Source of the DNA: JBEATZ01 sp041178545
GTDB taxonomy: Bacteria; Planctomycetota; UBA1135; UBA2386
Reading direction: 5' to 3'
NCBI GenBank assembly: GCA_041178545.1
Contig: JBEGVB010000052.1
Coordinates: 45,276 to 109,275 of the forward strand
DNA length: 64,000 nucleotides
Made by a program: the position numbers and the translations under genes. Of this stretch, positions 42,876 through 52,340 are shown in pieces (position 1 is the stretch's first letter; the number at the start of each line of letters is the position of its first letter). The notes beneath the pieces are model-generated. The model was not told where the DNA came from. It saw only the letters and a list, made by a program, of their open reading frames with translations, and did no database searches.

Positions 42876-43697
42876 TCAGGGCTCCTTGGTGACGATGCCA
42901 CGGTAGACGTGGCGCACGGGTCCCTCCAGCACAATGCCGTCGACCCCGCGGTGGACGACCAGGGTGCCGCCGCGCATGTGCACCGCGACCGGGAACGAGG
43001 CTGCACGGCCTTGTGCAACGGATGCGAGCGCGGCCACTGCGGCACCGGTGCCGCAGGCGAGGGTCTCGCCGCTGCCCCGCTCGAACACCCTGCACGCGAG
43101 TCCTGCAGGGGAGGCGTGGACGAACTCCACGTTGACGCCATCCGGGAAGGCCGGGTGACGCTGGAATGCAGGGCCGAGCACCCCCACTGGGTGTGCCTCG
43201 AGCTCACCCTCGACGAACACCACCGCGTGCGGGTTGCCAGCACAACCCTCCACCACCTCCAGGTCCTGCCCGGCCACCGACAGCCGGCGCGCGGGCGAAA
43301 CCTGCACCGCACCGAGGTCGGCGCGCGCGCTGGTGGCAAAGCCGTCCGGCCCCGCGGGACCGAGCGCCACGGTGCGCAAGCCTGCTGCCGTGGCCACGCG
43401 CACTGCCGCCGGGTCGGTTGCGAGCCCGAGGTGGTGTGCCAGGGCTGCAAGGCACCGCAGCCCGTTGCCACACATCGCGCCCTCCGACCCGTCTGCGTTC
43501 CACATGCGCATGGTGACGTCGCATCCTGGTGTGTTCGGCAGCAGGAGCAGCAACCCGTCGGCGCCGATGCCGCGGTGGCGGTCGGACCACTCGCGAGCCA
43601 GCCGTGGCGCACGGTCGACGGGGAACGGCTGCGAGACCGCGTCCACGAACACGTAGTCGTTGCCGGCGCCGTCCATCTTGTGGAACGCGAGTTCCAT
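42876..43697 (-). CDS. dapF: Diaminopimelate epimerase
   Basis: Cofactor-free racemase converting LL- to meso-diaminopimelate for lysine and peptidoglycan. The 273 residues carry both catalytic cysteines: Cys76 in AMCGNGLRC and Cys215 in LACGTGA, plus the N-terminal HKMDGAGNDYVFVD. It indicates a meso-DAP peptidoglycan, so the cell has a conventional murein precursor. The ATG overlaps the stop of the nuclease gene upstream (TGATG). It is followed by lemA after 2 bp. Confidence 0.94.
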   Translation of the reverse strand: MELAFHKMDGAGNDYVFVDAVSQPFPVDRAPRLAREWSDRHRGIGADGLLLLLPNTPGCDVTMRMWNADGSEGAMCGNGLRCLAALAHHLGLATDPAAVRVATAAGLRTVALGPAGPDGFATSARADLGAVQVSPARRLSVAGQDLEVVEGCAGNPHAVVFVEGELEAHPVGVLGPAFQRHPAFPDGVNVEFVHASPAGLACRVFERGSGETLACGTGAAVAALASVAQGRAASFPVAVHMRGGTLVVHRGVDGIVLEGPVRHVYRGIVTKEP

Positions 43698-45079
43698 CAG
43701 CCCACCGCGAACTCGTCGCCCTTCGCAGGCACCTCCACACCCTGGAAGCCGGCGTCGCGAAGCCGCTGGGCGTAGGTGTTGGCCGCAGGCTCCTCGCCGT
43801 GCACGACGAACACGTTGCGGCACGTGGAGGCGAGGTGCCGGCTCGCGGCAAACAACTCGTCGCCGTCGGCATGGGCGCTGAATCCCGGCATGAAGCGCAC
43901 CTTGCAGCGCACGTCGAACTCGTCGCCGAGGATCTTCACCCGGTCCCAGCCGTCGAGCAGCTTGCGCCCGAGGGTGCCCTCGGCCTGGAAGCCGACGATG
44001 AGGACGCAGTCCTCCTTGCGCCCGACACTCTGCTTGAGGTGGTGCAGGATGCGACCCGACTCGCACATGCCCGAGGCGGCAATGACCACGCCGCTGCGCA
44101 TCGCGTTGAGCGACATCGACTCCTGGACGTCGGCCACGTAACGCACGCCGTCGAAGTAGAAGGGGTGGTGTCCCTCGCGCAGCAGCTTGGCGGTCTCCGC
44201 GTCGAAGAGGTCCGGGTGGCGCGCCATCACCTTGGTGGCCTCCTGGCTCATGGGCGAGTCGACGAACACGGGGATGCGCGGGATCTCGCCCTTCTGCATC
44301 AGCTCGCCCAGGAAGAGCACCACGTGCTGTGTCCTGCCCACGGCAAACGCCGGGATCAGCAGCCTGCCGCCGTCCTGCATCTCCTCGCGCAAGATCGTGG
44401 CGAGGTGCTGTTTCATGTCGCCCAGCTGCTCGTGTTGCCGGTCGCCGTAGGTGGACTCGGTGATGAGCACGTCGCACGGCGGGATGCGCTCGGGGTCCTT
44501 GAGGATCGGCAACTGCTTCCTGCCGTGGTCCCCGGTGAACACGATGCGCCTGCGCACGCCCTTGCTCTCCGCGTCGACCACCACGATGGCGGCGCCGAGG
44601 ATGTGGCCGGCGTCGAGGAACTCGACCCTTGCCCCGGGCACGGGCTCGAACGGGTGGTGGTACGGGACGCCGCGCACGAGCTTCAGCGTCTTCTGCACGT
44701 CCTCCTCGTCGTAGAGCGGTTCGACGTCGTGCCCGTGCTTGCGCAGGTACCTTGCGTCCGACACCTGGATCTTGGCTGCGTCGAGCAGCATCACGCGCAA
44801 CAGGTCGGCGGTGCCGTCGGTGCACCAGATTGCGCCGTCGTAGCCCTGTTTCACGAGGCGCGGGAGGGCGCCACAGTGGTCGATGTGTGCGTGCGAGAGC
44901 ACGACCACGTCGACATCACCCGGTCCTAAGGGCAGGTTGCGGTTGGCCTCGTTGGCGATGCGCCGCGGACCTTGCACGAGGCCGCAGTCGAGCAGGATGC
45001 GCTGGCCACCGACCGTGAGCAGGTGCTTCGAGCCGGTGACGTGACGCGCTGCGCCCAGGAAGGAGAGACGGATGCTCAT
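43697..45079 (-). CDS. Beta-CASP metallo-beta-lactamase nuclease
   Basis: A 460-residue zinc-dependent nuclease of the RNase/CPSF type. The metallo-beta-lactamase motif is VLSHAHIDHCG (His63, His65, Asp67, His68), with later ligands in FLDAGHILGAA and FTGDHG. The beta-CASP part shows TESTYGDR, PAFAVGRTQ and ASGMCESGRI, and HADGDEL near the end is the terminal His motif. It likely processes RNA. Its ATG overlaps the stop of rnhC (ATGA) and its stop overlaps the start of dapF. Confidence 0.87.
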   Translation of the reverse strand: MSIRLSFLGAARHVTGSKHLLTVGGQRILLDCGLVQGPRRIANEANRNLPLGPGDVDVVVLSHAHIDHCGALPRLVKQGYDGAIWCTDGTADLLRVMLLDAAKIQVSDARYLRKHGHDVEPLYDEEDVQKTLKLVRGVPYHHPFEPVPGARVEFLDAGHILGAAIVVVDAESKGVRRRIVFTGDHGRKQLPILKDPERIPPCDVLITESTYGDRQHEQLGDMKQHLATILREEMQDGGRLLIPAFAVGRTQHVVLFLGELMQKGEIPRIPVFVDSPMSQEATKVMARHPDLFDAETAKLLREGHHPFYFDGVRYVADVQESMSLNAMRSGVVIAASGMCESGRILHHLKQSVGRKEDCVLIVGFQAEGTLGRKLLDGWDRVKILGDEFDVRCKVRFMPGFSAHADGDELFAASRHLASTCRNVFVVHGEEPAANTYAQRLRDAGFQGVEVPAKGDEFAVG

Positions 45080-45990
45080 CGGGGCCCCAGTCCCACGCGC
45101 TCGCTGTTCTTGAAGTGCATCTTGGCGACACGGGCGAGCAGTGCTGCGCCGCCGACGGTCACCACCCGGCGAGCCGCCTTGTCCACCGGGTCACCAGCAC
45201 CCTTGTGCAGGTCGCATGCGCAGGTCTCCTCGCAGCGCTTCATGCCCTCGAGGAAGTGCACCCGCGCCACGATGGAGGCAGCTGCAACGACCGGGTGGGC
45301 CTCCGCCCGCACCGCCTGCACGAACCGTCGCGGCACCGCGCCAGCGCGCTGCAGCCTGGGACCGATGAGGTCCTTGGCGCTGAACTGGTCGACGAGGACG
45401 GTGGCCTCCGGGTGCCGCCGCACCAGCGCGGCAATTGCGTCCGCGTGCATCGAGGCGAGCACCTCGTTGACGTTGCCCAGCTCCTGCCAACGGGCGTTGT
45501 ATTCCTCGGGCATCAGCACGCGCACCTCGGCGTCGAGCGTCCGTTCGATGTGCTCTGCCATCGGCGGCATCCGGGAGTCCCCCAGCGTCTTGGAGTCCGC
45601 GACGCCCATGGCCCGCAGCCCGGCCTCGTCTGCTGGTGTTGCGTGCACGGCAGCCACCACCAGTGGGCCGAAGTAGTCGCCCTTGCCGGCCTCGTCCGAA
45701 CCGATGGTCGGCACGTCGAAGGGGATCGGCAGTGGCGCAGCTGCCTGGGTCGCGGGCTCGACCGCATCCAGCTCGCCGAGGAAGCGTGCGACGAACCCGT
45801 CGATGTCCTTGCCCTGCAGCACCACCTTGCCGCTGCGGTAGCACACCAGGTTGACGCCCAGAGCCTTCACCGCGAACGCTGCGTGGTCCACCGTGCGCCA
45901 CTCAGCGTCGGGCGGCAGTTGCTCACGCAGCCGTGTCCCGAGCCGGGCTGCGGCCTCGCCCCGCACCTGGAAGACGCGCGTGCTGGTCAC
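45076..45990 (-). CDS. rnhC: Ribonuclease HIII
   Basis: A 304-residue RNase that cuts RNA in RNA/DNA hybrids. Residues 1-75 form the TBP-like substrate-binding domain (DUF3378), and the catalytic part starts at GSDEAGKGDYFGPL (Asp99, Glu100), the HIII form of the motif. Later acidic residues follow in TVLVDQFSAKD. A GTG start at 45990 overlaps the stop of the upstream lipoprotein gene (GTGA). The combination of an RNA-cutting beta-CASP nuclease and RNase HIII in one operon may be a coupled RNA-processing unit. Confidence 0.9.
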   Translation of the reverse strand: MTSTRVFQVRGEAAARLGTRLREQLPPDAEWRTVDHAAFAVKALGVNLVCYRSGKVVLQGKDIDGFVARFLGELDAVEPATQAAAPLPIPFDVPTIGSDEAGKGDYFGPLVVAAVHATPADEAGLRAMGVADSKTLGDSRMPPMAEHIERTLDAEVRVLMPEEYNARWQELGNVNEVLASMHADAIAALVRRHPEATVLVDQFSAKDLIGPRLQRAGAVPRRFVQAVRAEAHPVVAAASIVARVHFLEGMKRCEETCACDLHKGAGDPVDKAARRVVTVGGAALLARVAKMHFKNSERVGLGPR

Positions 45991-46307
45991 TTCTGGACGG
46001 TGACGGTGCGCGACGTGGAGGTCAGCGGCAGCAGGATCGGCATCAGCATGAAGTCGGTCAGGCTGAACGACGACTCGACCGCGTAGCCGTTGAGGCCGTC
46101 GGCCATCCGCAGGGTGTCGACCTCGTTGAACGGGACCAGCCCGAACAGGATGTAGTACTGCCTTGCGCTGGCCTTGCCGACGCCCGTGGGACCGACGCCC
46201 ACCACGTGACGGTTGGACATGCAGCTGGTGCCGAGGGACAGCAGTGCAACCGAGGCGAGGACACATGCTGCCCGGCGCGTGCGGAGGGATGCGTTGGAGG
46301 GTGCCAC
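45987..46307 (-). CDS. Bor/TraT-like small lipoprotein
   Basis: A 106-residue exported protein. The N-terminus (ACVLASVALLSLGTSC) ends in a possible lipobox cysteine, though the residues before it (LGTSC) are less typical than LxGC. The mature part is short, with RQYYILFGLVPFNEVDT and MADGLNGYAVESSFSLTDF, resembling Bor-like lipoproteins. The GTG start at 46307 is chosen over a much longer upstream reading that is arginine and serine rich. It overlaps rnhC by 4 bp. Function is unknown. Confidence 0.55.
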   Translation of the reverse strand: MAPSNASLRTRRAACVLASVALLSLGTSCMSNRHVVGVGPTGVGKASARQYYILFGLVPFNEVDTLRMADGLNGYAVESSFSLTDFMLMPILLPLTSTSRTVTVQK

Positions 46308-46317
46308 GGCGCTCGTT

Positions 46318-46947
46318 TTACCAGCACGCGAGCTCGGCGCGCGCCTTGTTCTCGGCATCCGCGAGCCGGCGCTCGACCTCGGCAGCGAGTGCCGTGGCCT
46401 GCGCCTCGTCGACCTCGGCGGGCACCTCGAGTGGCTCTGCGAACCACAGTGCGATGCGCGCGAACGGCAACGGCAGCACGAAGCGGTCCCAGCTGGCGAA
46501 CTGCTTCGCGGGACGGGCGGCACCGGCCACAGGGTGGATGGTGCGCCCCGAGGCGGCGGCAAGACGGATGAGGCCGGGTTTCACGGTGCCGCGAGGCCCC
46601 TTCGGACCATCAGGGGTGATGACCCATGGCCGCCCTTCGCCGTCGCGCAGCAGTTCGGTCACGGCCTCGCGCGCACCTCGCGTCGACGAGCCGCGCACCG
46701 TGCGGAACCCGATGCGCTCCACGGCCTGTGCGATGACCTCGCCGTCGCGGTGGCGGCTGATCATGATGACGGCTCCCGAGCGCCGGAACCGGAAGGCAGG
46801 CAACAACAGGTTGCCGTGCAGGAGCGCGTAGAGGTGTGGGCCGATCGTCACGTTGCCGCACAGCTTGATGCGCCAGGTGAGGCCGAGCAGCCGCACCACG
46901 CCGGCAACGAGGGCGCCGAGGACGGACGGCGACACGCGGATCCTCAT
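46318..46947 (-). CDS. DUF374 lysophospholipid acyltransferase-like protein
   Basis: A 209-residue enzyme of the LPLAT superfamily, a class that acylates lipid A-like or phospholipid acceptors. The family motif IMISRHRDGEVIAQAV (catalytic His/Asp pair) and VITPDGPKGPRG are present. One hydrophobic segment (about 9-25) near the N-terminus suggests membrane association. It could take part in outer-membrane lipid synthesis along with the lpt and mla genes. Its ATG overlaps the stop of the gene upstream (ATGA). Confidence 0.85.
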   Translation of the reverse strand: MRIRVSPSVLGALVAGVVRLLGLTWRIKLCGNVTIGPHLYALLHGNLLLPAFRFRRSGAVIMISRHRDGEVIAQAVERIGFRTVRGSSTRGAREAVTELLRDGEGRPWVITPDGPKGPRGTVKPGLIRLAAASGRTIHPVAGAARPAKQFASWDRFVLPLPFARIALWFAEPLEVPAEVDEAQATALAAEVERRLADAENKARAELACW

Positions 46948-47966
46948 GCGGGAGGCTCCTGTTGCGACGCGGGTCCGGTTGGCGGCAGCGGGGTTTCCAT
47001 GCGTTCACGCGCGAGGCGGTCGGCGCGAAGCCTCCGCACCATGGCCAGCGCGAGCAAGGGCAGTGCCGCGATCATGGCGAAGGAGAAGCAGTTCGTGAGC
47101 AGCGCCCGCGCCCGCGCCCCAGACTCGTTGGCGAGGTAGTGCGCCCAACCGTCCTCCAGCTCGACCGAGGTCTTTCGCGTGAGCTGCACGAGTGCACCCA
47201 TGAGCGTGGTCTGCTCGTCCACCATCCGGACCGCCTGCAGCAACAGCGTGAGCCCGTACTCGCGCTCCAGCCAGCTCACGAACGAGTAGCTCTGCGCGTA
47301 GGCGGCCTGCAGCTCACCCGGTGACTCGGGGAAGCGTCCGGCCAGCTCGCTGAAGCGCAGCATGCGTCCTGCGCCCGCACGCCACACGAGGTCCTCCTCG
47401 CGCGCGCCGAGGTAGCTGTCGCGTGCCAGGGTCTGTGCGATGCCCTCGTGGAACCAGCGCGGCAGCCTGCGCGCGGCAGGGCCTGCGTACTGGTCCAGCA
47501 TCAGGTGGACCAGTTCGTGGTCCACCACCGGTGCCAGGTCCGAGCGCGGCACGGCGCGTGCCTCGCGCAGGAAGAGGCGGATCGTGCGCGTGTCGAGTTC
47601 CGCCATCCCCGGTGCGCCCTCGTGGACCGTACCTTGCAAGCCAGGCGGCATGCTGGCCGCGCTGGAGTGCACCACCACCCGGAACGGCGCGGGCACCATG
47701 CCCTCGAAGTGTGCCGCCATGCGCACGAGTCCACCCTGCGTGTGCTCCTCGACCCGGCTGAGCACGGCTGCTGCCACGTCGCCGTCGCCGGCGAGCACCG
47801 CAAACGGGGCACCGGGGCCCTGCATCGCCTGCGCAGCGACCGGGAGCCCGCACCACAGTGCGAGGAGGACCGAGAGCAAGAGGTGGCAGGCGGACACGGG
47901 ACGGCTCCGGCTTGGGCCACCCACGTGCCCGACGGAAGGGGGCCGTTGTCCCGTGCCTGCACTCAC
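46944..47966 (-). CDS. Secreted peptidase-MA-like gluzincin
   Basis: A 340-residue protein with signal peptide (VLLALWCGLPVAA then QAM, near residue 45). The zinc motif is VVDHELVHLMLDQ (HExxH), with a downstream Glu candidate in WFHEGIAQTLARD, as in peptidase MA. One membrane helix near the C-terminus (about 296-312, FSFAMIAALPLLALAMV) anchors it. The GTG start at 47966 overlaps the stop of the PIG-L gene by 4 bp. The substrate is unknown. Confidence 0.68.
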   Translation of the reverse strand: MSAGTGQRPPSVGHVGGPSRSRPVSACHLLLSVLLALWCGLPVAAQAMQGPGAPFAVLAGDGDVAAAVLSRVEEHTQGGLVRMAAHFEGMVPAPFRVVVHSSAASMPPGLQGTVHEGAPGMAELDTRTIRLFLREARAVPRSDLAPVVDHELVHLMLDQYAGPAARRLPRWFHEGIAQTLARDSYLGAREEDLVWRAGAGRMLRFSELAGRFPESPGELQAAYAQSYSFVSWLEREYGLTLLLQAVRMVDEQTTLMGALVQLTRKTSVELEDGWAHYLANESGARARALLTNCFSFAMIAALPLLALAMVRRLRADRLARERMETPLPPTGPASQQEPPA

Positions 47967-50362
47967 GGCTTGCGGTCGGGCGGGGTCAGCAGGTTCGCCA
48001 GCAGGCGCACGGCCCCGGGGTGCAGCTTCTTCAGCTGCCGGTAGAGGGCGAGCGCGCAGTAGACGAAGTCACCGCCCTCGGGCTCCGCGCGGTGCAGCAG
48101 CGCGCCGCGCTCCTCGGGCATGCCAGGGTCCTGCATCGACAGCAGCGGCGTGTACGACTCGGCCCATAGGCGTGGGAAGTAGAGCCCTCGCTCCTGCTCC
48201 CACGCGTCCCAGTCCGCGGCACGGATGCGGTTGGGGTGCGTCAGCAGCCGGTGTTCGGGTGCGAGCACCACCACGGGCGCGTCAGCACGCGTCACGCGTC
48301 CCTTGCCGACCGAGAACGGCTCCTCGGGTGCGCCGCGGAAGGCCTCGCCCGGCGGGTGGAACTCGGTGTCCTTGTGATAGAAGACGAGCAGGCGCTTGCC
48401 GCGCGCGCGGCAGAACTCCAGCAGCCTGCCGAAGCTGCGCCGTGCCTGCGGCCGCGAACGCAGTGCCCGCACGTCCACCACGATGGTGTCGAAGTCGGCG
48501 AGGTCGCGCACTGCGAGGTCGGTGTCGCTGAGCTCGGACCAGCGCAGGCCCAGTCCGCCGATGCCGATCACCGCAGGCAGCGTGTCATCCGAGCCGCGCA
48601 CGATGCCGATGTGCAGGTCTGGGTCGATGGCCACGTCCACCTTGTGGACCGGCAGTGCGATGCGGTTGGACCCGAGGCTGATGCGCAGCACGTCGACGCC
48701 GCCCTTGTTGGGCACCGGGGCGCGCACCGAGAAGCGGTGGGAGTCGCCGTGCACGGTGCGCAGGTCCAGTGGCCGTTGGTCGGCCTCGATTGCGTATCCC
48801 GCGGGGGCACGGACCTGGAGCGCGTCCTGCACCGGGAACGCGCTGTTGCGCAGCACGTCCACGGTGAACTGCACCGAAGGCCGATTCGTTGGCAGCAGCA
48901 GCATGGGCGGCACCGCGGTGAGTTCCACCGGTGCGCGCAGTTCCACCGGGACGTCCACCAGCTGGGTCAGCTGGGCATTGCCCGTGGCCAGCACCACGCG
49001 GAGCCGCACGGGCAGGTGGAAGCGGTCGCCGCGGAAGCGCGGTCCCATGAGGTCGGCAGAGCTGCTGGCTGCGACCGGAACCCGGTGCCGCAACGCGATC
49101 CGGAGCGTTGCAGCGGGTGCGGCCACCTGCTGTTCGAGCGGTTCACCCGCTTCGCGCGTCACGAGTCCACCCTCGACTGCCTCCACGCCCACGAGCCGCA
49201 GCTCCCTCGCGCTGCCGTTGTGCACGCGCAAGGTGAGCTCAAGCTCCTCGCCGGGCACGGCCACTGCGCCCGGTTTGGTGTCGACTTCCACGAGCACGTG
49301 TGCGGCCGCGAGTGCGACGCGGTCGAGGGCCTCGATGCGGCGCTCCCTTCGCGTCGGCCGCACGTCCTCGTCGCGAGGGACCTCCGCTTGCAGCGCAGCA
49401 CGGGCTGCGAGGGCCTGGTCCAGCAGGTCCGGCGCACCCGCCACGAGTGGGAACTCGGGCGGCCAGTCGCCCGGGATGCCGTCGAGCAGGTCCTTGCCCG
49501 CAACGTCGTCCCAGCCCGGCACCGGCACGAAGTGGCTCACCGGTGGCAGCACCGACTCCATCGGCGCCGCCGGTCCGCCGCTCGGGTGCAGCTGGTCGAG
49601 CACGTTCCACGCCAGGCGCCGGTAGGTCAGTCCGCGCAGCGGTTCGACCTCGTCCCCGCGGATCGCATAGGGCGCCGACTCGGTGCCGTCGGGAGTGCCC
49701 ATGAGGGCGCGCGGCACGCGGTGCACGATCCCGCTCGCAGGCGCGAACCCGGGATCTGCGGCCAGTCGCAGCGCCTCGGGCAGCAGCTCCACCAGGGCGA
49801 GGTCGTGGCCGTGTTCCTCCGCGGCATGGTGCGTCGTCAGCACCAGGTCGGGCTTCAGCTTGCGGATCGCGACCACCAGGGCGTGCAGGGTGTCCTCCCT
49901 GCCCCACTCGCCAAAGGCCTCCGCGGCGGTGCGGCAGTAGCCGCCGTCCGGGCGGTCCAGGTAGTGCGCCTCGATGCCGAGGGCGCGGCAGCCTGTCTCG
50001 GTCTCGCGGGTGCGGATCCGTTCGAGCGCGTCGCCGGTCTCCGGGCCGCGGCTGTTCTGCCCGCCCCCCCCGCGGGTGGCGAGCAACACGGCCACGCGCG
50101 CGCCGTGGCGGAAGCGCAACCAGGCTGCCGGCAGCACGTAGCGGTCGTCTGGATGGGAGGCCACCAGCAGTGCCAGTCGGTCCTCCCCGGCATCGAGGAT
50201 CGCCTGCTGCAGGGCCACGACGCCGCGGTCGAGGCTCGCCACCGGTTCGACCGTCTGGGCTGGAGCGGGCAGGGCGGCGAGCGCGGTGACCATCCACGAC
50301 AACGCCCCGCCGCGGCACCACCGCTGCAGGGCGTCGAGGGAGATCGGGTTCCTCACCGGCAT
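47963..50362 (-). CDS. Secreted PIG-L deacetylase with long C-terminal region
   Basis: A 799-residue protein. After a signal peptide (ALPAPA then QTV, about 37) comes a PIG-L/LmbE domain: VASHPDDRYVLPAAWLR with metal ligands His/Asp/Asp, RETETGCRALGI and TTHHAAEEHGHDLALVEL. The C-terminal half (about 340-799) is beta-rich with NEW3-like sandwich stretches, then a segment near LRFYHKDTEFHPPGEAF-like text (LLVFYHKDTEFHPPGEAF) resembling a glutamine amidotransferase-like fold. The family removes acetyl groups from GlcNAc-type sugars. ATG 50362 is preferred over 50386. It overlaps the next gene by 4 bp. Confidence 0.72.
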   Translation of the reverse strand: MPVRNPISLDALQRWCRGGALSWMVTALAALPAPAQTVEPVASLDRGVVALQQAILDAGEDRLALLVASHPDDRYVLPAAWLRFRHGARVAVLLATRGGGGQNSRGPETGDALERIRTRETETGCRALGIEAHYLDRPDGGYCRTAAEAFGEWGREDTLHALVVAIRKLKPDLVLTTHHAAEEHGHDLALVELLPEALRLAADPGFAPASGIVHRVPRALMGTPDGTESAPYAIRGDEVEPLRGLTYRRLAWNVLDQLHPSGGPAAPMESVLPPVSHFVPVPGWDDVAGKDLLDGIPGDWPPEFPLVAGAPDLLDQALAARAALQAEVPRDEDVRPTRRERRIEALDRVALAAAHVLVEVDTKPGAVAVPGEELELTLRVHNGSARELRLVGVEAVEGGLVTREAGEPLEQQVAAPAATLRIALRHRVPVAASSSADLMGPRFRGDRFHLPVRLRVVLATGNAQLTQLVDVPVELRAPVELTAVPPMLLLPTNRPSVQFTVDVLRNSAFPVQDALQVRAPAGYAIEADQRPLDLRTVHGDSHRFSVRAPVPNKGGVDVLRISLGSNRIALPVHKVDVAIDPDLHIGIVRGSDDTLPAVIGIGGLGLRWSELSDTDLAVRDLADFDTIVVDVRALRSRPQARRSFGRLLEFCRARGKRLLVFYHKDTEFHPPGEAFRGAPEEPFSVGKGRVTRADAPVVVLAPEHRLLTHPNRIRAADWDAWEQERGLYFPRLWAESYTPLLSMQDPGMPEERGALLHRAEPEGGDFVYCALALYRQLKKLHPGAVRLLANLLTPPDRKP

Positions 50363-50402
50363 GGCCCTGCGAGGATACCCGCGCACTCCACCGGGCGCGG
50401 GC

Positions 50403-52340
50403 TCAGAATCCGCTCATGTTGCCCACGACGGTCGCGGCACCGACCACCGCGGCGAGCATCATGTACATCTCGGCGCCAAACGGGCTGGTGCCCACGCTGG
50501 TGAAGCCGTTCTCGTCGACGGTCGACCAGCTCATCGAGCCGAACAGGTGCTGCGTCAGCACCGAGACCTCGGGCAGCTGGGTCGTGTCGATGGGCATGTC
50601 CTCGCTGGCGGGGATCATCGACAGGGCGAACGAGAGGGTCTGGTAGAGCGACTCGAACTCCGCCTTCCAGTCGAGGAAGGACATGGAGACGGCGTTTGCA
50701 GGGAGCTTGCCCACGTACGGTGCAAACTCCTTGTTGCCACGGATGTCGCCCTTGGGGTCGTCCTCGCGGTCCATGCGGTTCATGGCGCGCTTCACGTCGC
50801 CTGGCGACAGGGCCATCACCATCCAGCCGTTCTTGAAGGCAAAGGTCGGGTTGACCAGCTCGGAGAGGTTCATGCCCTCCATCCCGGCGGACGGGTCCGC
50901 ATTGATGCGGAGCGACCACTGCTCGATGCCGCGCTTGTCGCTCTTCTCCAGCTCGACCACGCCGTCGGACATCGCAACCATGGCTTCGAGGACCTTCACC
51001 ATGCGGGCCTGGTCCTTCACCTTGACGAGCAGCGTCATCTCGGGCGCCGCCATCAGGCCGGCGAGCGGCATCGACCAGTAGACCAGCTGGTCGCCCAGCG
51101 AGCCGAACAGGTCGTCCTTCATGGAGAAGCCCATCGTCTTCTCCATCTCGGCCATCTGCGCCTTCATGCCCTCGACCATCTTCTCGTCGTAGGCGGTCAT
51201 CGCGCCCATGAGGGTGTCGTGCAGGACCATCGGCTCCATGGTCATGGCGCGCACACTCACGACGTCCTTGGGCACCCACTTGAGGAACGAGGTGTCGAGC
51301 GGCTTGGTGCTCAGGTTCATGAGCCCCTTCCGCTCGGCTGTGGGCACCGTCGTGAAGCTGCGGTCCTCGGCGCGGCCGTTCACGTAGGCACTCGTCATGC
51401 CCATGGACTTCATGCCGCGCAGGCCCAGTGCGTCCATGACGCGGCCCATGCCTGCCATGTCGACCATGCCCACCTCCGGCGCCATGCCCTGCGCCATCTC
51501 CATCGCGCCCATGGCGAAATCCATCGCCTTGTCGGTGCGGACGTACATCAGCATCTCCGCGCCGTCAGGGGTCAGGGTGCGGGTGGTCTCGGTGTAGCCC
51601 GCGCTGTTCGTCAGCACGGGCGTGCCCTTCTGCATGGCCTCGAGGGTGGCAGCGACCTCGTCCTTGAGGGTGCCGATCAGGATGCCGGTGGGCAGCATCG
51701 CCAGGTTGAGGCCCATGGGCGTCTCGACCGGGCCGTTGGCGGCGTAGCTCCAGACGGCCACGTCGCCCACCTTGGACTCGGACTTCTCCATCATGCCGCC
51801 GGACTGCTGTTCCAGCAGGTTGAGCCCCAGCGTCACGAGGCCCTTCATCTGCTCGGCGCTGGCGCCAAAGTCGAGGTGCAGCAGCATCCCGATGTTGGGG
51901 ATCGGGCCGAAGTCCCCCGCTTCCATCTCCATCTTGGTGATGGCGAAGGTCATGCCGTCGATGCGCATGCTGGACATCGTCGACGGGTCCACGGGCAGCT
52001 GGCCCGAGGCGTGCATCTCCTTGCCCTGCGTCATCATCTGGTCGACCTGCTCCTGCACCATGGCCATGAGCGGCGCCACGAACTTCTGCACGTCGGGCTC
52101 GTTCCACATCTTGGCGATGGGCATCTGGGCCATCTCCGCCATCGACGTCTTGAGGTCGGGCATCGAGACCGCCATCACCGTGCCCTCGGGCAGGTAGGGC
52201 AGCAGCGACGGGGTGGACGGGCTCGCCGTGGTGGTCTTGGCCTCGGCCTTGGCCCCTTCCTGGGCGAAGGCGGGCGCGGCGAGGGAGAGCACGGTGCCGA
52301 GGGCGGCGGCGTGCAACGGGAGGTACGAGAGGAAACGCAT
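50403..52340 (-). CDS. Methionine-rich secreted protein
   Basis: A 645-residue exported protein with signal peptide about 1-26 (AAPAFA then QEG). About 70 of its 645 residues are methionine (roughly 11 percent), spread in runs such as MAMVQEQVDQMM and MGAMEMAQGM. The layout of alternating helices and beta pieces (LPYLPEGTVMAVSMPDL near the start, FKNGWMVMALSPGDVKRAM near the end) resembles DUF3352-like proteins. Function is unknown; metal binding or oxidant scavenging are guesses. The next gene upstream on the same strand is 123 bp away. Confidence 0.65.
   Translation of the reverse strand: MRFLSYLPLHAAALGTVLSLAAPAFAQEGAKAEAKTTTASPSTPSLLPYLPEGTVMAVSMPDLKTSMAEMAQMPIAKMWNEPDVQKFVAPLMAMVQEQVDQMMTQGKEMHASGQLPVDPSTMSSMRIDGMTFAITKMEMEAGDFGPIPNIGMLLHLDFGASAEQMKGLVTLGLNLLEQQSGGMMEKSESKVGDVAVWSYAANGPVETPMGLNLAMLPTGILIGTLKDEVAATLEAMQKGTPVLTNSAGYTETTRTLTPDGAEMLMYVRTDKAMDFAMGAMEMAQGMAPEVGMVDMAGMGRVMDALGLRGMKSMGMTSAYVNGRAEDRSFTTVPTAERKGLMNLSTKPLDTSFLKWVPKDVVSVRAMTMEPMVLHDTLMGAMTAYDEKMVEGMKAQMAEMEKTMGFSMKDDLFGSLGDQLVYWSMPLAGLMAAPEMTLLVKVKDQARMVKVLEAMVAMSDGVVELEKSDKRGIEQWSLRINADPSAGMEGMNLSELVNPTFAFKNGWMVMALSPGDVKRAMNRMDREDDPKGDIRGNKEFAPYVGKLPANAVSMSFLDWKAEFESLYQTLSFALSMIPASEDMPIDTTQLPEVSVLTQHLFGSMSWSTVDENGFTSVGTSPFGAEMYMMLAAVVGAATVVGNMSGF

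Noticed and set aside
47963..50362. PIG-L protein as BshB partner of BshA
   Set aside because: It has a signal peptide and a large C-terminal region, whereas BshB is a cytoplasmic enzyme of about 230 residues.
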